Source of the DNA: Neorhizobium galegae bv. orientalis str. HAMBI 540 | GTDB lineage: Bacteria; Pseudomonadota; Alphaproteobacteria; Rhizobiales; Rhizobiaceae | Length of the DNA: 64,000 nt | Direction of reading: 5' to 3' | Assembly: GCF_000731315.1 (NCBI RefSeq) | Contig: NZ_HG938353.1 | Location: forward strand, 1,302,001 to 1,366,000 | In this document: in pieces, positions 22,260 through 30,597 of the stretch | Position numbering within the stretch: the stretch's first letter is position 1 | Layout of the letters: every line of letters begins with the position of its first letter | The notes under the pieces: model-generated | Seen by the model: only the letters and a program-made list of their open reading frames with translations | Database searches by the model: none | Told to the model about the DNA's origin: nothing | Position numbers and translations under genes: made by a program

Positions 22260-23801
22260 ATGGCAAAGACCGCTGCTGCGCGTTATTCGCAGCTCATGCG
22301 GCTGCGTGAACCGTTCCTATCAAGAGCCCGAAGCGCAGCGAAACTAACCATTCCCACGCTGCTCCCTCCCGAAGGCCACTCCGGTGACGCATCTCTCCCG
22401 ACCCCATTCCAGGGCATCGGGGCACGAGGCGTCAACAACCTGGCTTCCAAGCTTCTCCTGGCACTTTTCCCACCGAACGCTCCGATCTTCCGGCTGCTCA
22501 TTGACGACTTCACGATTGAAGAACTCACGAAGCAGGAAGGCATGAAGGCGCTCGTTGAGGAAGCCCTCGGCAAAGTCGAGCGCGCCGTGATGACGCAGAT
22601 CGAGGGAGCAGCTATCCGCGTCACCGCCTTTGAGGCGTTGAAGCAGCTCATCATTTCCGGCAACGTCCTCCTCTATCTCCCTCCCGAGGGTGGCATGAGG
22701 GCATTCCGGCTAGACCGTTTTGTGGTCAAGCGTGACCCGATGGGTAACGTCCTGGAGCATATCACCAAGGAAACCGTAGCCCCTGATACGCTGCCCCCGG
22801 CGTTCGTATCGAAGCTCGGTCCCAATGCCCGCCAGAAGTATAACAATGCTCTCTCGGCAGATAAGACCATGGACCTCTACACCCACGTCAAGCTCGTGAA
22901 CGGGCAATGGCGGATTTACCAGGAGGTCGAGGGCGTCAAGGTTCCCGGTACGGAAGGCAGCTATCCTAAGGGTAAGTCTGCCTGGATTCCGCTCCGGTTC
23001 ACCAAGATCGACGGCGAAGACTATGGCCGTGGCTACGTCGAGGAATACTATGGCGATCTCAAGTCGCTAGAAGTCCTGACGAAGGCGATTGTCGAAGGCT
23101 CCGCAGCCGCCGCCAAAATCCTCATCCTGGTCAAGCCGAATGGCACCACCAGCAAGAAGACCATTGCCGAGGCTCCGAATGGGGCCGTCCGTTCCGGTGA
23201 CGCTTCCGATGTTACCTTCCTCCAGCTCGACAAGTACGCCGACTTCCGCATCGCCAAAGAGACGATGAGCGAGATCAGCCAGCGGCTTGCCATGGCCTTC
23301 CTCCTCAACTCCGCTATCCAGCGGTCCGGTGAGCGAGTGACCGCCGAGGAAATCCGCTACATGGCGGGCGAGCTGGAGGATGCCCTGGGTGGCGTCTATT
23401 CCATCCTGTCCCAGGAGTTCCAGCTCCCACTCGTGTCTCGCATCATGTTCTCCCTGGAGCGCACTGGGAAACTCCCCACGCTTCCCTCGGGTGTGGTGAA
23501 GCCAGCGATCACCACGGGCCTCGAAGCCCTTGGCCGTGGTCATGATCAGATGAAGCTCGACAGCCTACTCCAGCGCCTCGCCCCGTTGGGTCCGGAGGTG
23601 ATTGCCGAGTACCTGAACGTGAGCGACTACATCAAGCGAGCAGCAACCGCCATCGGCATCGAAGCCACCGGCCTTGTCCGCTCCGATCAGGAAGTTCAAC
23701 AGGCCCGCCAGCAGAAGCAGATGCAGGCGATGGCATCTCAGTTCGTCCCGGAAATGGCTGGAGCCGTCCGCGACCAGCTCAAACCCGAAGCCCAAGGATA
23801 A
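22260..23801 (+). CDS. Head-tail connector (portal) protein, T7 gp8 type
   Basis: Dodecameric portal through which DNA is packaged. The 513 residues compare with 536 in T7. It starts MAKTAAARYSQLMRLREPFL and contains GIGARGVNNLASKLLLALFP, AFLLNSAIQRSGERVTAEEI and LGGVYSILSQEFQLPLVSRI, all hallmarks of the podovirus portal family. Followed by a proline-rich small gene and the scaffold. Confidence 0.95.
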   Translation: MAKTAAARYSQLMRLREPFLSRARSAAKLTIPTLLPPEGHSGDASLPTPFQGIGARGVNNLASKLLLALFPPNAPIFRLLIDDFTIEELTKQEGMKALVEEALGKVERAVMTQIEGAAIRVTAFEALKQLIISGNVLLYLPPEGGMRAFRLDRFVVKRDPMGNVLEHITKETVAPDTLPPAFVSKLGPNARQKYNNALSADKTMDLYTHVKLVNGQWRIYQEVEGVKVPGTEGSYPKGKSAWIPLRFTKIDGEDYGRGYVEEYYGDLKSLEVLTKAIVEGSAAAAKILILVKPNGTTSKKTIAEAPNGAVRSGDASDVTFLQLDKYADFRIAKETMSEISQRLAMAFLLNSAIQRSGERVTAEEIRYMAGELEDALGGVYSILSQEFQLPLVSRIMFSLERTGKLPTLPSGVVKPAITTGLEALGRGHDQMKLDSLLQRLAPLGPEVIAEYLNVSDYIKRAATAIGIEATGLVRSDQEVQQARQQKQMQAMASQFVPEMAGAVRDQLKPEAQG

Positions 23802-23804
23802 CCC

Positions 23805-24029
23805 ATGGAAAACCCCGAGGTCGCCCCAGTGGCGACACCGGAGACGCCCGTGGCCACACCCGTAGTTTCTCCCGAGGTCACCGCTGAGGTGGCCCCGGTG
23901 GAAGCTCCGAAGCCGAAGCGTGTCCGAACCAAGAAAACGGAGGAGGCCCCCAAGCCTACCCCCGAAACCGTAACCCCGCCCTCGACCAGCACCTCATGGT
24001 CTACGGGCTTCACCATCGTGGACTATTGA
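23805..24029 (+). CDS. Pro/Ala/Val-rich small phage protein, 74 aa
   Basis: MENPEVAPVATPETPVATPV, low-complexity, with a basic patch (KPKRVRTKKTEE) and a conserved-looking end WSTGFTIVDY. It lies three bases after the portal and its stop overlaps the scaffold ATG by one base. It is probably an unfolded accessory scaffold or assembly factor; no family recognised. Confidence 0.65.
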   Translation: MENPEVAPVATPETPVATPVVSPEVTAEVAPVEAPKPKRVRTKKTEEAPKPTPETVTPPSTSTSWSTGFTIVDY

Positions 24030-24823
24030 TGACGACCCCATCCACTTCAAATGCAATGCCGGTAAACGCACCCGAAGGCCACGAAGCTGCTATGCTCGCC
24101 AAGGCCGATGCAGCTCTGACGCCGCCGTCAAGTGAGCAACCGGCAGCTCCCGCCGCTGGTGCAAAGGAAATCCCGGACTGGGTTCCGGAGAAGTTCCGTT
24201 CCGCCGAAGACCCGATGAAGGCCATGGCTGATGCCTATGCTGCCCTTGAGGCCAAGCAAGGCGGCAAGCCTGAGGGTACTCCGGAACTCCCGGCCAATGC
24301 CCAGGAAGCCCAGGCTCAGGTCGAAGCTATGGGTCTCGACTTCAATGCCTTCTCGACCGAGTACGCACAGAACGGCGAACTCTCCACCGCGACCTACGAC
24401 GCGCTGGAAAAAGCCGGTGTGCCGAAGGAGATCGTGGATGCCTACATCGCTGGCCAGGAAGCCCAGGCCCAGGCGATGATCACCGATATCCAGGGCCAGT
24501 TCGGCGGTGCCGAAGGCTACAGCCAGATGGTCGGCTGGGCTGCTTCCAATATGTCGAAGCAGGAAATCACCGCGTTCAACAAGGTCATGGATGGCGGCGA
24601 TGTCGATAGCATCAAGCTTGCGATCACCGGCCTCCAGGCCAAGTACAAGTCCGCAGTCGGTGACGAGCCGAGCCTCCTCAATGGTGGCAACGGCGATGAC
24701 CAGGGCGATGCCTTCCGGTCCACCGCAGAAATCACCGCAGCAATGTCCGACCCCCGCTATGCCAAGGACGCAGCCTACCGTGCTGATGTCCAGGCGAAGA
24801 TCGGGCGTTCGAACGTCTTCTAA
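24029..24823 (+). CDS. Capsid assembly scaffolding protein, T7 gp9 type
   Basis: Internal scaffold that guides procapsid assembly. The 264 residues (307 in T7) are acidic and helical. IPDWVPEKFRSAEDPMKAMA and AMSDPRYAKDAAYRADVQAK to the end are typical of podovirus scaffolds. Start MTTPSTSN at 24029 overlaps the upstream stop (TGATG). It lies between portal and the lysis/capsid genes. Confidence 0.92.
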   Translation: MTTPSTSNAMPVNAPEGHEAAMLAKADAALTPPSSEQPAAPAAGAKEIPDWVPEKFRSAEDPMKAMADAYAALEAKQGGKPEGTPELPANAQEAQAQVEAMGLDFNAFSTEYAQNGELSTATYDALEKAGVPKEIVDAYIAGQEAQAQAMITDIQGQFGGAEGYSQMVGWAASNMSKQEITAFNKVMDGGDVDSIKLAITGLQAKYKSAVGDEPSLLNGGNGDDQGDAFRSTAEITAAMSDPRYAKDAAYRADVQAKIGRSNVF

Positions 24824-24838
24824 CCCGAAAGGAAACCC

Positions 24839-25039
24839 ATGGCAGACGTATTCGCCTGGGTAGTCGCTAACTCCAGCGAGCTACTCAACATCGTCTTCGC
24901 AGTCCTGGCGCTTGCCGCCCTGATCGTGAAGCTCACCCCCACGCCGAAGGACGATGCAGTCCTGGCAAAGGCTTATAAGGTCGCTGAGGTTCTCGCCTCG
25001 GTCCTGGCCAAGAAGCCCGAGGTCAAGGCTAAGACCTAA
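24839..25039 (+). CDS. Putative holin, 66 aa
   Basis: MADVFAWVVANSSELLNIVF begins a single strong membrane segment (about residues 14-32, LLNIVFAVLALAALIVKLT) followed by an amphipathic lysine-rich tail (KVAEVLASVLAKKPEVKAKT). It directly precedes an overlapping Rz/Rz1 pair, so a holin role fits. T7 has its lysis genes near gene 17.5-18.7 instead. The function is inferred from topology and neighbours. Confidence 0.6.
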   Translation: MADVFAWVVANSSELLNIVFAVLALAALIVKLTPTPKDDAVLAKAYKVAEVLASVLAKKPEVKAKT

Positions 25040-25272
25040 TGACCACAGCCTTTTCCCTCCTCACTCTCATCCTGAATATCGTTCTGCGTCTCCTTGAGAC
25101 GTACCGCGAAACCCGGCTCCGTGAGGAGGGCAGGGATGAGGTTCGTGAAGCCCAGGAGCAAATCAATGAGGCCGCTAAGGAAGCTGCTGACCAGATCGAC
25201 GCTGATGCTCTTACTGGCGAGCTTGATGCTCTCCGCGAGCGGATGCGCGACTACCAGCGGTCCACCCCCTGA
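25039..25272 (+). CDS. Rz-like inner-membrane spanin subunit
   Basis: A 77-residue protein with an N-terminal hydrophobic anchor (LLTLILNIVLRLLETY) and then a long charged helix (REEGRDEVREAQEQINEAAK...LDALRERMRDYQ), the i-spanin layout. A lipoprotein gene in another frame starts inside it, the classic Rz/Rz1 arrangement. The pair would fuse inner and outer membranes at lysis. Its start overlaps the holin candidate's stop by one base. Confidence 0.75.
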   Translation: MTTAFSLLTLILNIVLRLLETYRETRLREEGRDEVREAQEQINEAAKEAADQIDADALTGELDALRERMRDYQRSTP

Positions 25273-25387
25273 ACCCTCGTTCTGCTCCATAGCCAAACCC
25301 TTGAGTTGGCATGAGGCCGACACCGAGGGGACCCAAAGAGAAGTCTTCTCCTACAATTTGAAGTGGGAGAAGTTCTGCAAGAAATAG
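25166..25387 (+). CDS. Rz1-like outer-membrane spanin lipoprotein
   Basis: Reads in a different frame inside and beyond the Rz gene. From an ATG at 25166 it gives MRPLRKLLTRSTLMLLLASL then MLSASGCATTSGPPPEPSF, a basic n-region, hydrophobic core and lipobox ending in Cys, followed by a Pro-rich start as in Rz1. The mature part (about 47 residues) ends WEKFCKK. The frame opens earlier (25094), so the exact start is uncertain. Confidence 0.75.
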   Translation: MRPLRKLLTRSTLMLLLASLMLSASGCATTSGPPPEPSFCSIAKPLSWHEADTEGTQREVFSYNLKWEKFCKK

Positions 25388-25407
25388 ATCGGCCTTCGGG
25401 CCGGTCT
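25386..25407 (+). terminator. TTCG-loop hairpin after Rz1
   Basis: AGATCGGCC pairs with GGCCGGTCT (one G-T pair) around a TTCG tetraloop, starting in the Rz1 stop codon. No T-run follows, so it may protect mRNA ends or slow polymerase instead of terminating. Confidence 0.45.
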
Positions 25408-25587
25408 CCATCCTGATGATGAAGCTAGTCACACTGCGCTCAAAGATATGCGCGGTGACGCAAAGGTAAATCCCGAGAACAACACACGCCGACCCATTGC
25501 CCTCTGCGGAGGATAACCTTGGCTCTGCTTGTGACGAGTTCGCTGGACAGCCTGATCAACTTCCAAGCTCATCACAGGAAATCCAAA

Positions 25588-26559
25588 ATGACTGATGCAA
25601 ATATCACGCGCCTTGGCCAGATCAACGGTGCCGGTTCCGTCGATGCGACTTTCGCAAAGATCTATGCCGGTGAAGTTCTGACGGCCTTTGAGAAGGCGAC
25701 GGTGATGGCTGACCGCCACATGACCCGTTCCATCTCTTCGGGCAAGTCCGCTGCCTTCCCGGCGACCGGTCTCATCGACGCCTTCTACCATACTCCGGGT
25801 GCGGAGCTGCTGGGCCAGAAGGTGAACCAGAACGAAGTCCTCATCCATATCGATGACCTCCTGGTCTCGGATGCCTACTTCGCGAACATCGATGAAGCGA
25901 AGAACCACTACGACATGCGTTCCATCGTGACGACCGAGCAGGGCCGCAAGCTCGCCCAGGTCATGGACCGTCATATCCTCCAGGTCGGCGTCCTGGCAGC
26001 TCGTGCCGCTAACGCGGTCTCGGGCCTTCCGGGTGGTTCCGTTGTCCTTCCGACCGAAAGCGGCATGCCCCAGTCGGCTGACTTCCTCGCCAACGGTGAC
26101 CATCTCGCCGCTGCTCTCTTCGCTGCTGCGCAGAAGTTCGATGAGAAGGACGTTCCGGAAGAAGACCGCTACGCCTTCGTCCGTCCGGCCCAGTATTACA
26201 AGCTGGTCCAGGCCGAGAAGACCATCAACCGCGACTTCGGTGGCGCTGGTGCGTACTCGGACGGCAAGGTCTACCGCGTAGCCGGTATCGAGATCGTCAA
26301 GACCAACAACCTGCCCAGCACCCTCATCGAAGCAGGTGTCGAGGCTGGTGGTGAACCGGCCCGTTACGCTGGCGACTTCTCCAAGACGGCAATGCTCGTC
26401 ATGCAGAAGCAGGCGGTCGGTACGGTCAAGCTGCTCGATCTCGGCCTCGACGCCGGTTACGACCCGCGCCGTCAGGCTCACTTCGTTATCTCGAAGTACG
26501 CCGTAGGCCATGGCATCCTGCGCCCGCAGGCTTCCATCGAAGTGCGTTCTGCCGCCTAA
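25588..26559 (+). CDS. Major capsid protein, T7 gp10 type
   Basis: Forms the icosahedral head. The 323 residues compare with 344 in T7 gp10A. GEVLTAFEKATVMADRHMTR followed by SISSGKSAAFPATG is a near match to T7, as are IHIDDLLVSDAYFANIDEAK and YDMRSIVTTEQGRKLA. The ATG at 25588 follows AGGAAA and fits the T7 N-terminus. An in-frame TTG at 25519 with a strong GGAGGA site would add 23 residues and cannot be ruled out. A strong terminator follows, as after T7 gene 10. Confidence 0.96.
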   Translation: MTDANITRLGQINGAGSVDATFAKIYAGEVLTAFEKATVMADRHMTRSISSGKSAAFPATGLIDAFYHTPGAELLGQKVNQNEVLIHIDDLLVSDAYFANIDEAKNHYDMRSIVTTEQGRKLAQVMDRHILQVGVLAARAANAVSGLPGGSVVLPTESGMPQSADFLANGDHLAAALFAAAQKFDEKDVPEEDRYAFVRPAQYYKLVQAEKTINRDFGGAGAYSDGKVYRVAGIEIVKTNNLPSTLIEAGVEAGGEPARYAGDFSKTAMLVMQKQAVGTVKLLDLGLDAGYDPRRQAHFVISKYAVGHGILRPQASIEVRSAA

Positions 26560-26561
26560 TC

Positions 26562-26579
26562 CTATCCACATACGGATAG
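26562..26579 (+). promoter_or_regulatory. Perfect-palindrome copy of the candidate phage operator
   Basis: CTATCCACATACGGATAG is an exact inverted repeat, CTATCC-N6-GGATAG, the cleanest member of the recurring motif. It lies just after the capsid stop and before the main terminator. Confidence 0.45.
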
Positions 26580-26596
26580 ATATCCACCGTCAACTT

Positions 26597-26629
26597 GGGG
26601 AGTGAGCTTCGGCTTGCTCCCCTTTTTTT
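26597..26629 (+). terminator. Strong terminator after capsid gene (T-phi position)
   Basis: GGGGAGTGAGC pairs over 11 bp (two G-T) with GCTTGCTCCCC around a TTCG loop and is followed by seven Ts. It occupies the same place as the T7 late terminator between genes 10 and 11. Confidence 0.92.
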
Positions 26630-26653
26630 CATCTATCGACCGGAGGCCCGCCC

Positions 26654-27235
26654 ATGCTGGCAGATACCCCCACTACGGTCCTCGAAGCTGTGAACCAGAT
26701 CATCGCCACCATTGGCGAACCTCCAGTCAACAGCGTGGAGGACAGCGGCGTCATCGACGCTGTGATGGCGCTCCAGGCGCTCTCCGCAGTCAACCGAGCG
26801 GTCCAGCTCAAGGGCTGGCACTGGAACACCGAAGAAGACTACCCGATTGCCCCCTCATATCCCGAGGGTGAGATCAAGCTCCCCCGGAACGCCCTCAAGG
26901 TGGACACCACCGGGGCCGACAAGAGCCTTGATCTCGTCGTCCGTGGGCAGCGGCTCTATGACCGCAGGAACCATACCTTCGAGATCGGCAAGACGGTGAA
27001 GGTCGAGATCGTCTTCCTGCTCCCCTTCGAGGAGCTACCGGAAGCGGCGCGCACCTACATCACCATCAAGGCCGGTCGCCGCTTCCAGGAAGGCCAGATC
27101 GGCTCCGAGCTGCTCTCCAACTTCTCCCTGCGGGATGAGCAGATGGCCTTGTTTGCCCTGGAGGATGCCGAGGGGGAAACCGCTGATCTCAATATCCTGG
27201 ACAACTCCTTCATCGGTGAGGTCACCTCCCGATGA
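26654..27235 (+). CDS. Tail tubular protein A, T7 gp11 type
   Basis: Forms the adaptor ring below the portal. The 193 residues compare with 196 in T7. It contains VLEAVNQIIATIGEPPVNSV, LKGWHWNTEEDYPIAPSYPE and YITIKAGRRFQEGQIGSELL. The gene overlaps tail tubular protein B by four bases (ATGA), as in related phages. Confidence 0.94.
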   Translation: MLADTPTTVLEAVNQIIATIGEPPVNSVEDSGVIDAVMALQALSAVNRAVQLKGWHWNTEEDYPIAPSYPEGEIKLPRNALKVDTTGADKSLDLVVRGQRLYDRRNHTFEIGKTVKVEIVFLLPFEELPEAARTYITIKAGRRFQEGQIGSELLSNFSLRDEQMALFALEDAEGETADLNILDNSFIGEVTSR

Positions 27236-29598
27236 CATTGATCAGCTCGACTATCCCGAACCTCATCAATGGGGTCTCCCAGCAGCCGTACTCCCTGCGG
27301 CTTTCCTCTCAGGCCGAAGCTCAGCTCAACGGCTATAGCTCCGTGGTCGAGGGGCTCAAGAAGCGCCCACCGGCCCGGTTCATCGCCAAGATCAGCGACA
27401 CGTCCCTGGGCCGCGCCTACATTCACACCATCAATCGCGACGTGAACGAACGGTATGTCGTGGTGGCCACGAACGGGAACCTCAGGGTCTTCCGAATGGA
27501 CGGCTCAGAGATCACCGTGGCGTTCCCCAACGGGAAGACCTACCTCAACTCGGCCACCCCCGATGAGCACTTCACCGCCGTAACGGTGGCTGACTACACG
27601 TTCCTTCTCAACAAGGCCGTGACCGTCCAAATGAAATCGACCCTCACGCCCACCCGTCAACGGGAAGCGTTGGTATGGGTCCGCCAGGGGGCCTATGGCC
27701 TGAACTATACCCTCACCATTGGCGGCATCTCGAAGACATTCAAGACACCGGACGGCTCGACAGCCGCTCATGCCGAGCAGGTGGCGACAGACTATATCGC
27801 GAACCAGCTCCTCAATCAGTTCAACGCTGATGCGACGTTCACCGCGAGCTATAACCTGTATCTCCACGGCTCCACCCTTCATGTGGTCCGGAAGACGAAC
27901 ACCGACTTTACCGTGGAAACCAAGGACGGCTTGGGCGACCAGGGCATCAAGGTTTGCAAGGATTATGTCCAGCGGTTCACTGACCTCCCGGCTAGGTCGG
28001 TCCATGGCTTCCGTGTGGAAATCCGCGGGGACAGCTCATCCAGCTTCGACAACTATTGGGTTGAATACGATAACCCAACGGGTGGTAACGCAACCGGCGT
28101 CTGGAAGGAGAGCTACAAGGGTGGTGAGCAATACCAGCTTGACGGCGGAACGCTCCCCTATGCGCTCAAGCGCCTCGCCAATGGCACCTTTTCTTTCGAG
28201 CAAATCCCCTGGGATGAGCGCAAGGTAGGTGATGCCGAAAATATTCCCCCGCCTTCATTCGTGGGGAAGCAGTTGAACGACCTCTTCTTCCATCGGAACC
28301 GCCTCGGTCTTGTCGCTGACGAGAACGTTGTGTTCTCCCGGTCGGGTGAGTTCTTCTGCTTTTGGCGCTCCTCGGCAACCCAGCTCCTCGACACCGACAC
28401 CATCGACGTGGCCGTGAGCCATTCCAAGGTATCCATTATCCGGCATGCGATTCCGTTCAATGAAACGCTGCTGCTCTTCTCCGATCAGACCCAGTTCATG
28501 CTTGGTGCGTCGGACATGCTCACCCCGTTCACGATCTCGATCAACCAGACCACCGAGTTCCAGGCATCGCTCCTGGCTAAGCCGGTGGGGGCAGGGCGCA
28601 ACGTCTACTTCGCCATGAACAAGGGGGCCTATTCCGGCATCCGGGAATATTACGTGGATGGGGAGACCAAGACGAATGACGCCTCGGACATCACCGCTCA
28701 CGTTCCTAAGTACATCCCTGGGGGCGTCACGAAGCTAGCCGCAAGCTCGAATGAGGATGTCCTAGTGGCGCTCACGCCGAAGGAACCCAACGCCCTCTAC
28801 GTCTACAAATACTACTGGCAGGAGCTGGAAAAGCTACAGTCCGCGTGGTCGAAGTGGACGCTCCCACCGGGCTCGAAGATACTCTATGTGGACTTCATCG
28901 AAAGCGATCTTTGGATGCTGGTGGAGCGAAATGGCCAAGTCGTCTTCGAGGTGATTAGCCTAGAAGCTGGACGCTTTGACGAGGGTATCCCGTTCATGTT
29001 CCTGCTCGACCAGCGGGCGGAAGCAGGCCAGTGCGCAGTCACCTATGATGCGCTTTCGGACACCACCAGGATTACCCTTCCGTACATCGTGGATACCCCA
29101 TCACAGTTCCAGATCATCGGCCAGGATGAAGGCCCATACCGGCGTGGTCAGGTCATCCCGGCGACCTGGGCGAACAACGCCTTTGTCGTGAACGGGAAGG
29201 TGACGAAGTTCATCATCGGGCGGTCGTATGAGTTCCGCTACACCTTCTCGAAGCTGGTGATCAAGGAGGAGGCGTTAGGTGGTGGTCAGATGACGGTCGG
29301 CGCTGGGCGCATGCAGCTTCGGCGGATGATCATCACCTACAACGACACCGGTTATTTCCGCGCCGAAGTCACGCCGATGCAGCGGGACACCTTCCGCTCG
29401 ATCTTCTCAGGCCGCGTCCTGGGCTCCGGACATAACATCCTCGGCCAACCCTCTCTTGAGCAGGGTCGCCACCGCTTCGCGATCTCGGGGAGGAACGAGG
29501 ACACCAAGATCGAGATCATCAACGACACGCCGCTTCCCTGCGCTCTCCTCTCAGCCGAGTGGGAGGCGACCTTCATCATCCGTTCCAGGAGAACCTAA
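27232..29598 (+). CDS. Tail tubular protein B (nozzle), T7 gp12 type
   Basis: Forms the tail nozzle. The 788 residues compare with 794 in T7. It starts MTLISSTIPNLINGVSQQPY with the conserved NLINGVSQQP motif, then SEAQLNGYSS-like and VEGLKKRPPARFIAKI segments, and later VGKQLNDLFFHRNRLGLVAD. Coupled to tail tubular protein A. Followed one base later by the gp13-like gene. Confidence 0.95.
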   Translation: MTLISSTIPNLINGVSQQPYSLRLSSQAEAQLNGYSSVVEGLKKRPPARFIAKISDTSLGRAYIHTINRDVNERYVVVATNGNLRVFRMDGSEITVAFPNGKTYLNSATPDEHFTAVTVADYTFLLNKAVTVQMKSTLTPTRQREALVWVRQGAYGLNYTLTIGGISKTFKTPDGSTAAHAEQVATDYIANQLLNQFNADATFTASYNLYLHGSTLHVVRKTNTDFTVETKDGLGDQGIKVCKDYVQRFTDLPARSVHGFRVEIRGDSSSSFDNYWVEYDNPTGGNATGVWKESYKGGEQYQLDGGTLPYALKRLANGTFSFEQIPWDERKVGDAENIPPPSFVGKQLNDLFFHRNRLGLVADENVVFSRSGEFFCFWRSSATQLLDTDTIDVAVSHSKVSIIRHAIPFNETLLLFSDQTQFMLGASDMLTPFTISINQTTEFQASLLAKPVGAGRNVYFAMNKGAYSGIREYYVDGETKTNDASDITAHVPKYIPGGVTKLAASSNEDVLVALTPKEPNALYVYKYYWQELEKLQSAWSKWTLPPGSKILYVDFIESDLWMLVERNGQVVFEVISLEAGRFDEGIPFMFLLDQRAEAGQCAVTYDALSDTTRITLPYIVDTPSQFQIIGQDEGPYRRGQVIPATWANNAFVVNGKVTKFIIGRSYEFRYTFSKLVIKEEALGGGQMTVGAGRMQLRRMIITYNDTGYFRAEVTPMQRDTFRSIFSGRVLGSGHNILGQPSLEQGRHRFAISGRNEDTKIEIINDTPLPCALLSAEWEATFIIRSRRT

Positions 29599-29599
29599 C

Positions 29600-30064
29600 A
29601 TGCTTTCAGCTCGTCCCTCGACGCCCGAGGATGTCGCCTATCTGGCACCTCGGCTCCGCAAGGAGGATGTTGAGGAGGTCCTGGCGGCTGGTGGGGTCTG
29701 CATGGAGGAGAGCCTGATGGACGGCCTTAGGTCACCTGATGGTTGCTTCACCGCTATCGATGAGGAAGGCAGGGCCGTCCTGATGTTCGGCACCGCACCG
29801 CACCCTGCCTCCCCAATGGTGGGGTGCATTTGGCTTCTTGCCAGCGATGATATCGACAAGCACCGGACGGACTTCCTCAGGAAGACCCGGCCTTTCGTGG
29901 ACCGCTTCCACGAGAAATACCAGCTCCTCATGAACTACACCGATTGCCGAAATACGGTGCATCACCGCTGGCTCCGCTGGTGTGGCTTCAAATTCATCAA
30001 CATCACCAAGGGCCTCGGCCCAGGCGATCACCCGTTCTTCGAGGTGGTCCGATTAAAGGAATGA
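29600..30064 (+). CDS. gp13-like internal virion protein with GNAT-like fold
   Basis: A 154-residue protein in the T7 gene 13 position. MLSARPSTPEDVAYLAPRLR and the later NTVHHRWLRWCGFKFINITK resemble the acetyltransferase-like fold of T7 gp13, needed for ejection protein assembly but probably not catalytic. Start at 29600 follows the tail tube B stop; the frame opens far upstream only as a shadow. Confidence 0.82.
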   Translation: MLSARPSTPEDVAYLAPRLRKEDVEEVLAAGGVCMEESLMDGLRSPDGCFTAIDEEGRAVLMFGTAPHPASPMVGCIWLLASDDIDKHRTDFLRKTRPFVDRFHEKYQLLMNYTDCRNTVHHRWLRWCGFKFINITKGLGPGDHPFFEVVRLKE

Positions 30065-30067
30065 CCA

Positions 30068-30595
30068 ATGTGCGACCCCATTACAATGATGGTGAGTTCG
30101 TTCGCGATTGGCGCTGTTCAGACGGGCATGGAGTTCATCGGTGCCCAGCAGCAGGCAAAGCAGCAGAACGACATGGTTCGCCAGAACCAAAGAGCTGCGA
30201 ATGAAAATCTAGTCCGGGAATATGCTGACGTTCAGACGCGGCAAATCCAGGAAGAAGATGCCGCCGCTGCTCAGAAGCAAGACCTCTCCCGTGAAGCCCG
30301 TGCCGCCCGTGCGACCACCATGGCCGCTGCTGGCGAAGCAGGTGTTTCCGGCCTCTCGGTCGATGCCCTGCTTGCAGACGTTTACGGTAAAGAGGCCACG
30401 GCCAAGGACCGCATATCGCAGAACACCGGCTTCACCACCGCGAACCTCACTCGCGAGATGGACGGTCTCAAGGCGAAGGCCAAAGACCGCATCAACTCCA
30501 TGCCATGGGCTTCCGGCCCTAGCCCGTTTGCAGCCGCCCTCAAGATCGGTGGCATCGGCCTGAATAGCTACAGCAAATACAAGCCAACGGAATAG
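30068..30595 (+). CDS. Internal virion protein gp14-like
   Basis: Ejected channel protein of the inner core. The 175 residues compare with 196 in T7. MCDPITMMVSSFAIGAVQTG opens with a hydrophobic segment, followed by an Ala/Gln-rich helix (IGAQQQAKQQNDMVRQNQRA) and a small C-terminal domain. The gene follows the gp13-like gene by three bases and precedes gp15 by two, matching T7 order. Confidence 0.85.
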   Translation: MCDPITMMVSSFAIGAVQTGMEFIGAQQQAKQQNDMVRQNQRAANENLVREYADVQTRQIQEEDAAAAQKQDLSREARAARATTMAAAGEAGVSGLSVDALLADVYGKEATAKDRISQNTGFTTANLTREMDGLKAKAKDRINSMPWASGPSPFAAALKIGGIGLNSYSKYKPTE

Positions 30596-30597
30596 CC

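Noticed and set aside
25371..25420. GAAA ... CTGATGA near the Rz1 stop, resembling a fifth hammerhead
   Set aside because: There is a TTCG hairpin after GAAA, but only about four bases between it and CTGATGA, so stem I cannot form.
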